Positions 18,142 through 27,213 of a stretch of DNA of 64,000 nucleotides are shown piece after piece. This stretch comes from CAWHQZ01 sp963831645. GTDB taxonomy: Bacteria > Pseudomonadota > Alphaproteobacteria > Rhizobiales > Aestuariivirgaceae. The notes below the pieces were generated by a model. It was not told the DNA's origin. It ran no database searches and was given only the letters and a program-made list of their open reading frames with translations. Every line of letters starts with the position of its first letter. Position 1 is the stretch's first letter. The position numbers were made by a program, and so were the translations under genes. Location: NCBI GenBank assembly GCA_963831645.1, contig CAWHQZ010000023.1, forward strand, positions 124,001 to 188,000. Direction: 5' to 3'.

Positions 18142-19089
18142 CTATTTGCGGCGCGGCTCCACGATCTCGTCCAGGCTCTTCGCGCCGGCGCCGTTCTCCT
18201 CGTTGTAGGCCCACACCAGCGCCTTCTGTAAGGACACCCCGTCGATCTTCGGCTGGGGCGGCAGATCGTCCACTCCCTTCAGGCCCAGGACCAGCGCGTA
18301 CTTGTAGGCAATCACATCGAGGTTGGCGCGGTCTTTGAGTCGCCGGTCTTTCAGCAGGGCCAGACTGCCTTCGGCGATGCGGCGGTAGATTTCGTACGGA
18401 TGCTCCAGCCAGGTCTGCATTGCTTCAGGCTCGACACTGGTGACCACGTTGGCATCGCGCAATTGCTGCAGCAGCTTGGCAGCAGCCCCGGCGGGCTGGG
18501 CCACCATCGCCGGTGTTTCTGCTGCGCCAGGTGACGGATCAGATGCGGGCCGCAGAAGCAGCAAGCCCAATGCCGCCGCCGCGACCACCACGGCCCCCGC
18601 CAGAGCGAAACGCGTTCCCAGCCCACCGGTGACCTTGGGGAGGCCTAACCCCTCTTGGCCGACAATGGTGCGGCTTGCCTCGTTCCTCAACTCTGCCGCG
18701 TGCCATCCCGCTACCGCGCTGGCCACTTCGGCCGCCACATGGCCCTCCGGCTCCAGCACAGTGACAGAGCGCAGATACGGCGGGATCGCCTCAAAGGCTA
18801 CCGGGCCCAGCCGCACCGACAGCAGGCGATGCTTCGGGTGTGGCCATCTCTCACGCACGTACCTCAGTTCGGTGAGGGTGTAGCTGCCCGGCGCAATCGA
18901 TCGGGCACTGATCAGGAAGATCACCAGATCCGATGCTTTGACTGCCGCCTCGATGCGCGCATGAAAATCGGCCCCCGCCGGCAGGCTCGTGCGATCGAAG
19001 AACACCTCGTGTTCCGCACCTGCCAGGGCCAGAGATATCTCTTCGGCTATGGCGCGGTCTTCAGACGCATACGACAGGAAAATCTTCAT
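18142..19089 (-). CDS. TIR-domain membrane protein
   Basis: 315 aa from ATG 19089. Residues 1-130 form a TIR domain: MKIFLSYASEDRAIAEEISL, the BB-loop area FFDRTSLPAGADFHARIEAA, DLVIFLISARSIAPGSYTLT and a glutamate at 74 in the position of the NADase catalytic residue. One membrane helix follows (residues 161-179, FALAGAVVVAAAALGLLLL), then a roughly 135-residue C-terminal domain expected in the periplasm with conserved-looking YKYALVLGLKGVDDLPPQPK. A TIR domain inside and a sensor-like domain outside suggest signalling or NAD hydrolysis. No partner effector is adjacent; the two genes upstream on this strand encode exported proteins. Confidence 0.85.
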   Translation of the reverse strand: MKIFLSYASEDRAIAEEISLALAGAEHEVFFDRTSLPAGADFHARIEAAVKASDLVIFLISARSIAPGSYTLTELRYVRERWPHPKHRLLSVRLGPVAFEAIPPYLRSVTVLEPEGHVAAEVASAVAGWHAAELRNEASRTIVGQEGLGLPKVTGGLGTRFALAGAVVVAAAALGLLLLRPASDPSPGAAETPAMVAQPAGAAAKLLQQLRDANVVTSVEPEAMQTWLEHPYEIYRRIAEGSLALLKDRRLKDRANLDVIAYKYALVLGLKGVDDLPPQPKIDGVSLQKALVWAYNEENGAGAKSLDEIVEPRRK

Positions 19090-19204
19090 CCGGTTCGCTG
19101 CCCGAATTGGATGCGCAGGCCCGGTGTTTGCGACTGCGTCCAGGTGGAACGCAGACTGTGCCGTTTTTCCGGATGCACAGCCGAAGCGGGTGACAGCATG
19201 CTGG

Positions 19205-20146
19205 TCACTGGTTCGGGGGCTGCAGCCTCGAAACGCGGCCTCCTGCAATCCAGAGTGAACCGGCGCCGTAGCGGATATATCCGCCTATGCCATGGCCTCC
19301 GATGAACCTGCGGATCAACGTATTGGTTCCTGGGTCGATCTGCGCGACGGGAGCGCCTGGCATGGACACCCAGACATACCCGCCACCGGCGGTAATGCTC
19401 CCGGAGCCGAGCGGGAGCCCTGTTTTGATTGTGGCCACAAGCTCGCCGGTCTTGGCGTCGATCCTCTGCACCGAGGAATCGCCCTGGCTGAACACCCAGA
19501 TAGATCCTTCACCGGCGGCCAGGAAGCGTGGGAACTCGTGAAGTTTGGTGATCGAGGTGATGGTGTTGGTCCTTGGATCGATCCGGTAGAGTTCGTTTCT
19601 GGCGTATCCCGTTACCCACACCGAGCCATAGTCGACAACCACGCTGGAGCCGCTCGACGGCAAGGAAATTTTCGCCTCCGCAATGCCACTTCGGGCATTG
19701 AACCGCGTCAGCGTGTTGTCAAATTCCTCTGCGGTTATGACCCAAACCGCACCTTCACCGACACCGATGCTTCCCTCGGTCGACAGCATCGGCACCCGTA
19801 TCTCTTTCGTCACTGAATAATCATTCGGGTCGATTCTGAAAATCGCTCTCTTTCTTACGTCAGAAAGCCAGACTGCAGCCTCACCGATTGCCATCCTCTG
19901 GGGAGTGTCGATCCCGTCGATTCTGATTTCCGTGAGCTCGTTGTTTGTGGGTTCGATGCGCGCCAAGGGCGCGCCACATCTGATCATCATCCACAGTGAA
20001 TCGAAACCAAACTCCATGGCCGAGACCAGGCGGTGGACTTTTGCTTGAACAATCAGCTTCTCAGCGGCGAGTTCCTCGGCTGCGAAAGCCGGGCTGGCCA
20101 CAAGCAGGCAAGCAAGGATCGGCACTTTGAGACAAGACCGCCTCAT
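19205..20146 (-). CDS. exported beta-propeller (YVTN/NHL-type) protein
   Basis: 313 aa with signal peptide (KVPILACLLVASPAFA). The mature protein is a run of propeller blades with the recurring pattern GEGAVWV / RIDP.TN: MAIGEAAVWLSDVRKRAIFR, SIGVGEGAVWVITAEEFDNT, VVVDYGSVWVTGYARNELYR, LAAGEGSIWVFSQGDSSVQR, ITAGGGYVWVSMPGAPVAQI. This resembles virginiamycin B lyase-like and YVTN propellers, usually scaffolds or binding proteins. It is in the same orientation as the Sel1 and TIR genes on its two sides; the gap to the TIR start is 115 bases. Confidence 0.85.
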   Translation of the reverse strand: MRRSCLKVPILACLLVASPAFAAEELAAEKLIVQAKVHRLVSAMEFGFDSLWMMIRCGAPLARIEPTNNELTEIRIDGIDTPQRMAIGEAAVWLSDVRKRAIFRIDPNDYSVTKEIRVPMLSTEGSIGVGEGAVWVITAEEFDNTLTRFNARSGIAEAKISLPSSGSSVVVDYGSVWVTGYARNELYRIDPRTNTITSITKLHEFPRFLAAGEGSIWVFSQGDSSVQRIDAKTGELVATIKTGLPLGSGSITAGGGYVWVSMPGAPVAQIDPGTNTLIRRFIGGHGIGGYIRYGAGSLWIAGGRVSRLQPPNQ

Positions 20147-20208
20147 CCTCGGACTCCCTCGATTGCTTCACTAACCAAATGTGGCTTCCGCCGGACTGCG
20201 CGGCTGCC

Positions 20209-20949
20209 TCAATCGCAGTCTTCCACCTTGAAGATTTGGCATCGTGCTGCCTTCTCCTGTGCCTTGGCGAGCATCCAGTCCTTCGCGAGCTTCTGCGCTT
20301 GTGCTACCTGCTCCGAGGCCATCTTCGCGGCAACGATGTCGCGGTTCTTTGCGGCATCCACGTCAATTTGGGCGGCGATGTTGAGCCACTTATACGCCTG
20401 CACATAGTCCTGCGGAACACCCCGGCCTTCGAGGTACATGAGCCCTAGTTTCTGCTGGGCGACGGGAACGCCCTGATCGGCCGCGAGGGAGTACCAATCG
20501 CGCGCCTGAATATGGTTCTGCGGCACGCCCCAGCCGTTCTCGTATATGAGTCCAAGATTGGTCTGGGCAACGGCATCGCCCTTCCCGGCGGCCCTGCGGT
20601 ACCACTTCACCGCCTTCATATAATCCTGCGGCACGCCCCGGCCTTTGTCATACATGAGCCCGAGACTCGACTGGGCGGGGCCATGGCCGCGTCCGGCAGC
20701 CTTGCGATACCACATCACCGCCGCGGCATCATCCTTCGGCACGCCATGTCCTTCGGCGTGCATGACGCCGAGCTTGTACTGGGCGGCCGCGGCGCCCTGC
20801 TCGGCCAGCGGCTTCCAGAATTCGAGCGCGGTCGCGTAGTCCCCGCGCTCGTAGGCAGCCAGACCGTCCTCAAATTGCCCCGCCGCAACCGGCTCAGACG
20901 CGAGGCATGCGGCAAACCCACACGCCGCCAGCCATGATTTGAGATTCAT
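20209..20949 (-). CDS. exported Sel1-repeat protein
   Basis: 246 aa with a signal peptide (LAACGFAACLASEPVAAG). At least four Sel1-like repeats of about 36 residues follow: YKLGVMHAEGHGVPKDDAAA, SLGLMYDKGRGVPQDYMKAV, NLGLIYENGWGVPQNHIQAR and KLGLMYLEGRGVPQDYVQAY, each with a preceding WYRKAA-type helix. Sel1 proteins are helical scaffolds for protein-protein contact. It is the first of three same-strand genes (Sel1, beta-propeller, TIR). Whether they work together is unknown. Confidence 0.92.
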   Translation of the reverse strand: MNLKSWLAACGFAACLASEPVAAGQFEDGLAAYERGDYATALEFWKPLAEQGAAAAQYKLGVMHAEGHGVPKDDAAAVMWYRKAAGRGHGPAQSSLGLMYDKGRGVPQDYMKAVKWYRRAAGKGDAVAQTNLGLIYENGWGVPQNHIQARDWYSLAADQGVPVAQQKLGLMYLEGRGVPQDYVQAYKWLNIAAQIDVDAAKNRDIVAAKMASEQVAQAQKLAKDWMLAKAQEKAARCQIFKVEDCD

Positions 20950-21243
20950 AGCATTGCCTCCTTCGTTCCAGCCGGCCAGCTATCCTCCAGGATCGAACAC
21001 TTCTTGCTGGACTTGCCGAACTCGGCCGGTGGCCATGAAATCATCGACTCCAGTCTGGATGTGGCGCGAGCACGTGACTGACTTTGCAGTCGGAGCACGC
21101 GGCAAGAATAATAGGGAAGAACGTGAGGCAAGGCCACGGACTCGCATAACCGATAAGAAATGCACCAGCTTCAATGGCGGACACACACTCTTGTCGCCAG
21201 AGCCCGCCCCGCGCGGACGCTTCCGCGGAGTGCAGGCCATTCC
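20950..21243. other. intergenic region upstream of the Sel1 gene
   Basis: I see no gene here; the short frames on either strand have no family resemblance. It should contain the promoter of the Sel1 gene and the 3' end of the molybdenum hydroxylase operon. No EcfG-type promoter and no clear terminator hairpin were found. Confidence 0.4.
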
Positions 21244-21489
21244 CTATCCGCCCGATACCCGCGGCAGCAGGTAGACCTCGCTTCCGGGTGGGATTTTTTC
21301 CAGCCACGAATCCCGGAAGATGCGGCCGTCGATGGACACCGAGACGCCTTGTTGCAGTCGCGGCTTCAGCCCGGGATAGGAATCACCCAGCCGCGCCAAC
21401 AGCTCGCCGATATTGCGTGCCTCGATCTCGACGCTCGATTGGCCGCCCGCCAGGGGCTTGAGCGAGCCCCACAGGACGACCTTCACCAC
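21244..21489 (-). CDS. MoaD/ThiS-like sulfur carrier protein
   Basis: 81 aa with a beta-grasp pattern and the C-terminal diglycine (VYLLPRVSGG) that is adenylated and thiocarboxylated in MoaD and ThiS. It begins 3 bases after the stop of the molybdenum hydroxylase large subunit and is clearly in that operon. MoaD supplies sulfur for molybdopterin, so a dedicated copy may support cofactor supply for this enzyme. A ThiS role is less likely from context. Confidence 0.8.
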   Translation of the reverse strand: MVKVVLWGSLKPLAGGQSSVEIEARNIGELLARLGDSYPGLKPRLQQGVSVSIDGRIFRDSWLEKIPPGSEVYLLPRVSGG

Positions 21490-21492
21490 TCA

Positions 21493-23755
21493 TCAGCCCC
21501 GGGCTGCCTCGATCGCCTTGAGAATCCGCGGGGCCGACATCGGAATGTGGGTCATGCGTACCCCGACGGCGTTGGAGACCGCATTGGCGATGGCAGCCAG
21601 CGGTGGCACGATGGAGGTTTCGCCGACGCCGCGCACTCCGTAGGGATGGTTGGGGTTGGGAATCTCCAGGATCACCGTGTCGATGAAGGGCAAATCCGAG
21701 CAGACCGGAATGCGGTAATCGAGGAAGCCCGCATTCTGAAGCCGGCCGTCGGCGCCGTAGATGTACTCCTCATTGAGCGCCCAGCCGATCCCCTGCGTCG
21801 CTCCGCCCTGGTATTGGCCCTCCACGTAGGATGGGTGGATGGCCTTTCCGGCATCCTGGATCACCGTGTAGCGAATGACTTTCGCAGCACCCGTCTCCCG
21901 GTCGACCTCGATGTCGCAAATATGCGTGGCGAACGAGACACCTGCGCCGTCGGCGACGAACTCATTATGGCCGGCGATGGGACCGCCCGTATTCGCCGCC
22001 GCCGCGGCAATTTCCTTGATCGACAGCGGCGGAAAGTTCCCCGCATTGGCTCCGGCGGGCTTGGCATGGCCGTTCTCCCATTCGACGGCCTCCTCCGGGA
22101 TGTCCCACATTTTCGCCGCCCTTGCGCACAGTTTCCGCTTGGCGTCGCGGGCGGCGAGCACCGTTGCCATGCCCGATGAGAAGGTCACCCGGCTGCCATC
22201 GCTCATGTCGTTGTGGCCGAGCGAGCTCGTGTCGGCGACGACACAGCGCACATTCTCATAGGGGATGCCGAGCTCTTCTGCCGCCATCAGGCACATGGAG
22301 GCCCGCGAGCCGCCGATGTCGACGGTGCCGACGGCGATCACCGCCGTTCCGTCGAGGTTGATGTTGATCGAAGTACAGGTCTGGCCGCCGAAATTGAACC
22401 AGAACCCGCATGCCATGCCGCGGCCCTGATTCTTGCCCAGGGGAGCTCGCATGTGCGGATGGTTTTTCGCCGCCTCGAGCGTCGGACCGATACCGATGGG
22501 TCCGTAGGTCGGGCCATAGGACGACTTGGTGCCTTCCCTGGCTGCGTTCTTGATGCGGAAGTCGACCGGATCCATGCCGATCTTCTTGGCGACCTCGTCG
22601 ACGACGCTCTCGACGGCGAAGGCCGCCATGGGCGCCGAGGGCGCCCGATATGCGGTTGTCTTTGGCCGGTTGGCGATGACATCGTAGCCGACGGTGCGAA
22701 CGTTCTGGAGGTCGTAACAGGCGAACGACGTCATGGCTCCGAGCTCTGCCCACGGACCCGGGAACGCGCCGTTCTGATAGCGCAGGGTCGCCTCGGCGGC
22801 GGTGATCCGGCCGTCGTTCGTCGCGCCGATCTTGACGTCGACCGAGGTGGAGCTGGTCGGCCCCGATGCCCTGAACACTTCCTCGCGGGACATCACCACC
22901 TTCACCGGCCGGTTGGCCTTGCGCGACAAGGCCAGCGCCACGGGCTCGATCCAGATGTGGGTCTTGCCGCCGAAACCGCCGCCGATTTCGGAAGCCGTGA
23001 CCCGCAGCTTCGAGATGTCCATGCCGAGCAGCTGCGCGCACTGGTTGCGGAACACGAAGTGGCCCTGGGTGCATACCCACAGCTCGCCCTGCCCATCGGG
23101 GCCGACGTTGGCGAGACAGGCGTGCGGCTCGATGTAGCCCTGGTGCGTCTGTTCCGTCTTGAAGCTGCGTTCCACGATCACATCGGCCTGCCGAAAACCT
23201 GCCTCCACATCGCCGTGACCGAACTCCGAGCGTTTCGAGACGTTGGAGGACTTCTCGGGCTTTGGTTCGACGCCTTCGGTGAACACGTCGTCGTGAAGCA
23301 CCGGCGCTGAAGCTTTCATCGCTTCATCGCAGTCGGTCACATGCGGCAGGATCTCATAGTCGACGCGGATGAGTTTCAGCGCCTTCTTTGCGGTCGCCGC
23401 GTCGACAGCCGCCACGGCAGCGACCGCATGGCCGTCGTAGAGCGCTTTCTTGCGCGCCATGCAGTTCTCGAGAATGTCACGCATGGCGCGATCACCGTTG
23501 GTGAGATCGGGCAGATCGGCGCTGGTGATGACTGCCTTCACGCCGGCGAGCTTCTCCGCTTTTGCGGTATCGATTTTCCTGATCCTTGCGTGCGCGTGGG
23601 GGGAGCGCAAAATGAGACCCACGAGCTGGCCGGGAGCCGATGCATCGGCTCCGAATTTGGCGCGGCCGGTGACCTTGTCCATGCCGTCGGGCCGCAGCGG
23701 CCGCGTTCCGACAACCTTGAATCTGCTGGCCGGTGAAACTGGTATCGAGCGGCAT
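21493..23755 (-). CDS. molybdenum hydroxylase large subunit (xanthine dehydrogenase/CoxL family), one frame break
   Basis: About 754 aa. The ATG at 23755 (MPLDTSFTG) and the rest of the protein are in different frames; one extra C in GGCC near 23730 accounts for it (MPLDTSFTG then SRFKVVGTRPLRPDGMDKVT). Molybdopterin-binding motifs are intact: SEIGGGFGGKTHIWIEPVAL, TTAYRAPSAPMAAFAVESVV and the catalytic-glutamate motif GVRGVGETSIVPPLAA near the C-terminus. The family hydroxylates aldehydes, purines or N-heterocycles with water as oxygen source. The CO-dehydrogenase-specific AYXCSFR loop is not seen, so this is not a CO dehydrogenase. Substrate unknown. Confidence 0.9.
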
Positions 23756-24235
23756 CGTCAGCCTCCTCTCATATTCCTGCGCGGCGTCCTGGACGGCGCG
23801 AACGATTTTATCATAGCCGGTGCAGCGGCAAAGGTTTCCCGCCAGGCCGAACCGGATTTCCTGTTCCGTCGGGTCAGGGTTGCTGTCGAGCAGCGCCTTG
23901 GCCGCGATCAGGAAGCCGGGTGTGCAGATGCCGCACTGAAGTGCTGCGTGCTCGATGAACTTGCGCTGCAACGGATGCAGGGTTTCGCCCTTGGCCATGC
24001 CTTCTATTGTTTCGATCTCACGGCCGTCCGCTTCCACGCCGAGCACCAGGCACGAGCAGGTCAGCCGCCCGTCGAGGATCACGCTGCAGGCGCCGCAATC
24101 GCCGGTGCTGCAGCCCTCCTTCGCGCCGGTCAGGCTCAACCGGTTGCGCAGCACGTCGAGGAGGGTCTCTTCCGCGTCGCAGACGTATTCGACTGCATCG
24201 CCGTTGATGACCGTGGCGACATGAGTTCCTGACAT
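23756..24235 (-). CDS. molybdenum hydroxylase 2Fe-2S subunit
   Basis: 160 codons from ATG 24235, which overlaps the stop of the FAD subunit (TAATG). Two [2Fe-2S] clusters are evident: plant-type CSTGDCGACSVILDGRLTCS and the helical CGICTPGFLIAAKALLDSN with LAGNLCRCTGYDKIVRAV. It passes electrons from the molybdenum subunit to FAD. There is no stop codon in frame before the large-subunit ATG at 23755, which is in the same frame. Either the two subunits are fused or a nearby single-base error hides the stop: one frame over, TGA lies just before ATG at 23755. Confidence 0.9.
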
Positions 24236-25095
24236 TATCTTCCTCCTGCGCGATCGAGCGCGATCCTGGCGGCGCGCTTGGCGAGCACGCCCGCGACTTT
24301 GATTCTGAATTCCTTCGTGCCGCGCTTGTCGTCGATGGGCCGGCATGCGGCGGAGCACGCCGCGGCCATTTTTTCGAGCGCCTCGTCATCGACCGTCGAG
24401 CCGACGAGGGCCTTCCCGGCAGCTTCAACCAGCAAAACCGTCGGGGCGACGGCGCCAAGCGACACCCGCGCGCTGGTGCATTTGCCCTTGTTGTCGAGCG
24501 TCAGGCTGACGGCTGCGCCCACGACTGCGATATCCATCTCGGTGCGCGGGATGAACCGCAGATAGGCATCGCCCGAGCGGGCAGGTCGCTTGGGAAGCAG
24601 GATGGACTCGATGATCTCGCCTTTGCCGAGGTGAATCTGGCCGGGACCCTTTAAGAGCTGCTCAACCGCTATGGTTCGTCGTTTCCTCGGGCCTGAGATT
24701 ACCGCCTTTGCCCCGGCGGCCACCATGGCCGGCACGCTATCCGCCGCAGGGGAGGCGTTGCACAGGTTACCGACCATCGTGGCGCGACCCTGAATCTGCT
24801 TGGAACCGATCAGGTTTACGGACTCGACCACGCCTGGCCATGCGGCGCGAACCGCCACATGCTCGCCGAGCTCGGCCCCGGAAACGGCCGCGCCGATTTC
24901 AAAGCCCGCCGCCGTCTTGCGGATCGTTCGCATGGCAGCGATGCGCTTGATATCGACGATCAGGGAAGGCTCGATGAAGCCGGTTCGCAGACGCACCAGG
25001 AGATCGGTTCCTCCGGCCAGGACGTAGGCCCGCCCGGCCGCCCGGGAGAGCAGATTCACGGCGTCCTTGGTCGTGGTTGGGCACTCGTATCGCAT
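24235..25095 (-). CDS. molybdenum hydroxylase FAD-binding subunit (CoxM-like)
   Basis: 286 aa. FAD-binding PCMH motifs: AYVLAGGTDLLVRLRTG and RATMVGNLCNASPAADSVPA; the CO-dehydrogenase flavoprotein C-terminal domain follows (RTEMDIAVVGAAVSLTLDNK). ATG 25095 has GAAAGGAA upstream. It is the first gene of the four-gene operon FAD subunit, 2Fe-2S subunit, large subunit, MoaD-like protein, all coupled or within a few bases. It hands electrons to NAD or a quinone. Confidence 0.92.
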   Translation of the reverse strand: MRYECPTTTKDAVNLLSRAAGRAYVLAGGTDLLVRLRTGFIEPSLIVDIKRIAAMRTIRKTAAGFEIGAAVSGAELGEHVAVRAAWPGVVESVNLIGSKQIQGRATMVGNLCNASPAADSVPAMVAAGAKAVISGPRKRRTIAVEQLLKGPGQIHLGKGEIIESILLPKRPARSGDAYLRFIPRTEMDIAVVGAAVSLTLDNKGKCTSARVSLGAVAPTVLLVEAAGKALVGSTVDDEALEKMAAACSAACRPIDDKRGTKEFRIKVAGVLAKRAARIALDRAGGR

Positions 25096-25178
25096 TACGT
25101 TCCTTTCACGATGGCGGATGATCGGGGCAAAGCTCTAGCGCCGTTCATCAATCTAGACCAGAACAACTTGCGCTGTCA

Positions 25179-25241
25179 TCGCCATCGCCCGGGATGGCGA
25201 ATTGACGCCCTTGGCATCCGTTCGTAAGTTGCATCAAGTTG
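25179..25241. promoter_or_regulatory. inverted and direct repeats between divergent operons
   Basis: The 210-base gap between the FAD-subunit start and the aldolase start contains a perfect 8-bp inverted repeat TCGCCATC-GCCCGG-GATGGCGA at 25179-25200 and a direct repeat AAGTTGCATC / AAGTTGCAGG at about 25226-25245. Such symmetry between divergent catabolic operons is typical of a regulator's operator. No regulator gene is adjacent, so this is only a candidate. Confidence 0.4.
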
Positions 25242-25316
25242 CAGGCCGGTCCGGGCGTTGCGAGGCAGAAGCACTCGTGGACGGGATAGGGCGCCTGTTC
25301 GAGTATGGGGGAGCGA

Positions 25317-26093
25317 ATGGCCGGTCAATCTTTGCGGGAAATGGCACGGACGAGGAGCGTCAAGCTCGGCCATTTCATCGTCGAATTCGCAACCCCCGGC
25401 ATCGGGCACATTCTGAAATCTGCCGGCTGCGATTTCGCGCTATTCGACCTCGAGCATTCAGGTTTCGGCTTCGAAACCGTGAAAAGCGCAATCCGCTACT
25501 TCGAGGCGGCCGACGTCGCGCCCATCGTGCGTGTGCCATCCAGGGAGTACCATCACATCGCCCGCGCCTGCGATATGGGGGCGGAAGGCATCATGGTGCC
25601 GATGGTGGGTAGCGCGAAAGAGGCGAAAACCATCGTCGAGAGCATGAAATATTTTCCCGAAGGAAAGCGCGGCGTGGCGCTTCAGGTTGCGCATGATCGC
25701 TATCGATCCGGCCCAGTGCCGGAAAAACTGGCCGCTGCCAATGACCGCACGGCGCTGTTCTGCCAGATCGAGACCCGAGAGGGCGCCGACAATGCCGATG
25801 CCATCGCCGCCGTCGACGGTGTCGACTGTCTCTGGGTAGGACATTTCGATCTCTCGGTGTCGTTGGGCGTTCCCGGTCAGTTCGACAGCCCGGCTTTCCT
25901 AGCCGCGATCGACAAGACCGTCGCCGCGGCCAAAGCGCATGGCAAATCGCTCGGCCGTCTTGTGCCCACCGCCGAGCTGGGTATCGAGCTCTACAGGCAG
26001 GGATTCGACTTTTGCTGTTACTCCGGCGACGTCTGGGTGCTTCACAACGCGCTGGCCGAAGCCGTCAGCAAGCTGCGCGCCGGGTGCAGGTAA
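25317..26093 (+). CDS. HpcH/HpaI family aldolase
   Basis: 258 aa from ATG 25317 (an ATG at 25305 is an alternative). It has the class II aldolase/citrate lyase beta fold markers: SVKLGHFIVEFATPGIGHIL, DFALFDLEHSGF with the metal-binding acidic residue, VRVPSREYHHIARACDMGAE, MVPMVGSAKEA and CQIETREGADNADAIAAVDG. Members cleave or form 2-keto-3-deoxy acids, releasing pyruvate or glyoxylate and an aldehyde, with a divalent metal. It starts a + strand run of five catabolic genes that continues to 29712. Confidence 0.9.
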   Translation: MAGQSLREMARTRSVKLGHFIVEFATPGIGHILKSAGCDFALFDLEHSGFGFETVKSAIRYFEAADVAPIVRVPSREYHHIARACDMGAEGIMVPMVGSAKEAKTIVESMKYFPEGKRGVALQVAHDRYRSGPVPEKLAAANDRTALFCQIETREGADNADAIAAVDGVDCLWVGHFDLSVSLGVPGQFDSPAFLAAIDKTVAAAKAHGKSLGRLVPTAELGIELYRQGFDFCCYSGDVWVLHNALAEAVSKLRAGCR

Positions 26094-26101
26094 ACGTGCC
26101 G

Positions 26102-27151
26102 ATGGCCGACCGGTTCCGTGTTGCACTATCCGGGGACTTTCGAAAGAAAGACGGCTCGCCCGTATTCCCTGATTTCGACCTGGCGCCGCTTCGGAATGCG
26201 CCCGATCTCGAGGTGGCCTACCTCGATCAGGCCAATCCGATCGCAGCGGAGCAGCTTGCAGACTTCGATGTTCTCATTCTGCTGGCGCCGCAGTTCGCGG
26301 CCGAAAGCATTCATCCCGCCGGCAGGCTTGCGGCGGTCGCCCGGTTTGGCGTCGGCTACGACAATGTCGACGTTCCGGCCTGCACACGGGCAGGCATCGC
26401 ACTGGTCATCACGCCCGATGGTGTGCGTCGCCCGGTGGCCGTTTCGATCATCACCCTGATCCTGGCGCTGACCGGAAAGCTGATGGTCAAGGACAAATTG
26501 GCGCGCCTGGGGCCCGACGGCTTTTCCGCGCGCGGCGAACACATGGGCGTTGGTCTCGTGGGAAGGACGCTGGGCTCGATCGGGGTCGGCAACATCGGCG
26601 CCGAAATGTTTCGGCTGGCGAAGCCATTCGGCATGAAGTTCATTGCCTGCGATCCCTACGCCGATCCCAACGTTGCCCGCGAGCTTGCCGTTGAGCTCGT
26701 GTCGTTGGACGAGGTGTTTTCACGTTCCGATGTTGTGACGGTCAACTGCCCGCTGACCGAAGAAACCCGCCATCTTGTCAATGGCGAACGCCTTGCTCTC
26801 ATGAAGAAGACGGCATATTTCATCAACACCGCGCGTGGGGGGATCGTCGATCAGGCCGCGCTGACCAGGGTCCTGGCCGACCGGAAAATCGCCGGCGCAG
26901 GTCTCGATGTGTTTGAGAACGAGCCTACCGACCCCGCTGATCCTCTGCTCAAGCTGGACAACGTCATCCTCGCTCCCCACGCCCTGTGCTGGACGGATCA
27001 GTGTTTTGCCGGCAACGGCGCTGCCGACGTGAAGGCGGCGCTCGACATCCAGCATGGCCGGGTTCCGCGCGGCATCGTCAACCGGGAGGTTGTGGATCAG
27101 CCGCGTTTCCGGCAGCGGCTCGAAAGCTACCGCAAACACTTTGGCAGCTGA
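26102..27151 (+). CDS. D-2-hydroxyacid dehydrogenase (PGDH-like)
   Basis: 349 aa. The NAD-binding motif is GRTLGSIGVGNIGAEMFRLA; the catalytic triad is visible as Arg in NTARGGIVD, Glu in VFENEPTDP and His in APHALCWTDQ. ATG 26102 follows the aldolase stop by 8 bases. The family interconverts 2-keto acids and D-2-hydroxy acids. The unusual TPDGVRRPVAVSIITLILAL region replaces the more common NT..V.E motif. The role is probably oxidation of a hydroxy acid formed in, or feeding, the aldolase pathway. Confidence 0.9.
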   Translation: MADRFRVALSGDFRKKDGSPVFPDFDLAPLRNAPDLEVAYLDQANPIAAEQLADFDVLILLAPQFAAESIHPAGRLAAVARFGVGYDNVDVPACTRAGIALVITPDGVRRPVAVSIITLILALTGKLMVKDKLARLGPDGFSARGEHMGVGLVGRTLGSIGVGNIGAEMFRLAKPFGMKFIACDPYADPNVARELAVELVSLDEVFSRSDVVTVNCPLTEETRHLVNGERLALMKKTAYFINTARGGIVDQAALTRVLADRKIAGAGLDVFENEPTDPADPLLKLDNVILAPHALCWTDQCFAGNGAADVKAALDIQHGRVPRGIVNREVVDQPRFRQRLESYRKHFGS

Positions 27152-27213
27152 CGGGCCACGAAGCGCTCCCGAGGGTGCTCGGCGGCAGCGCTGCGAACCC
27201 ATCGAGGCAAGAG

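Noticed and set aside
22213..23310. 365-codon open frame antisense to the molybdenum hydroxylase
   Set aside because: The opposite strand carries intact molybdopterin motifs; this frame is a high-GC shadow.
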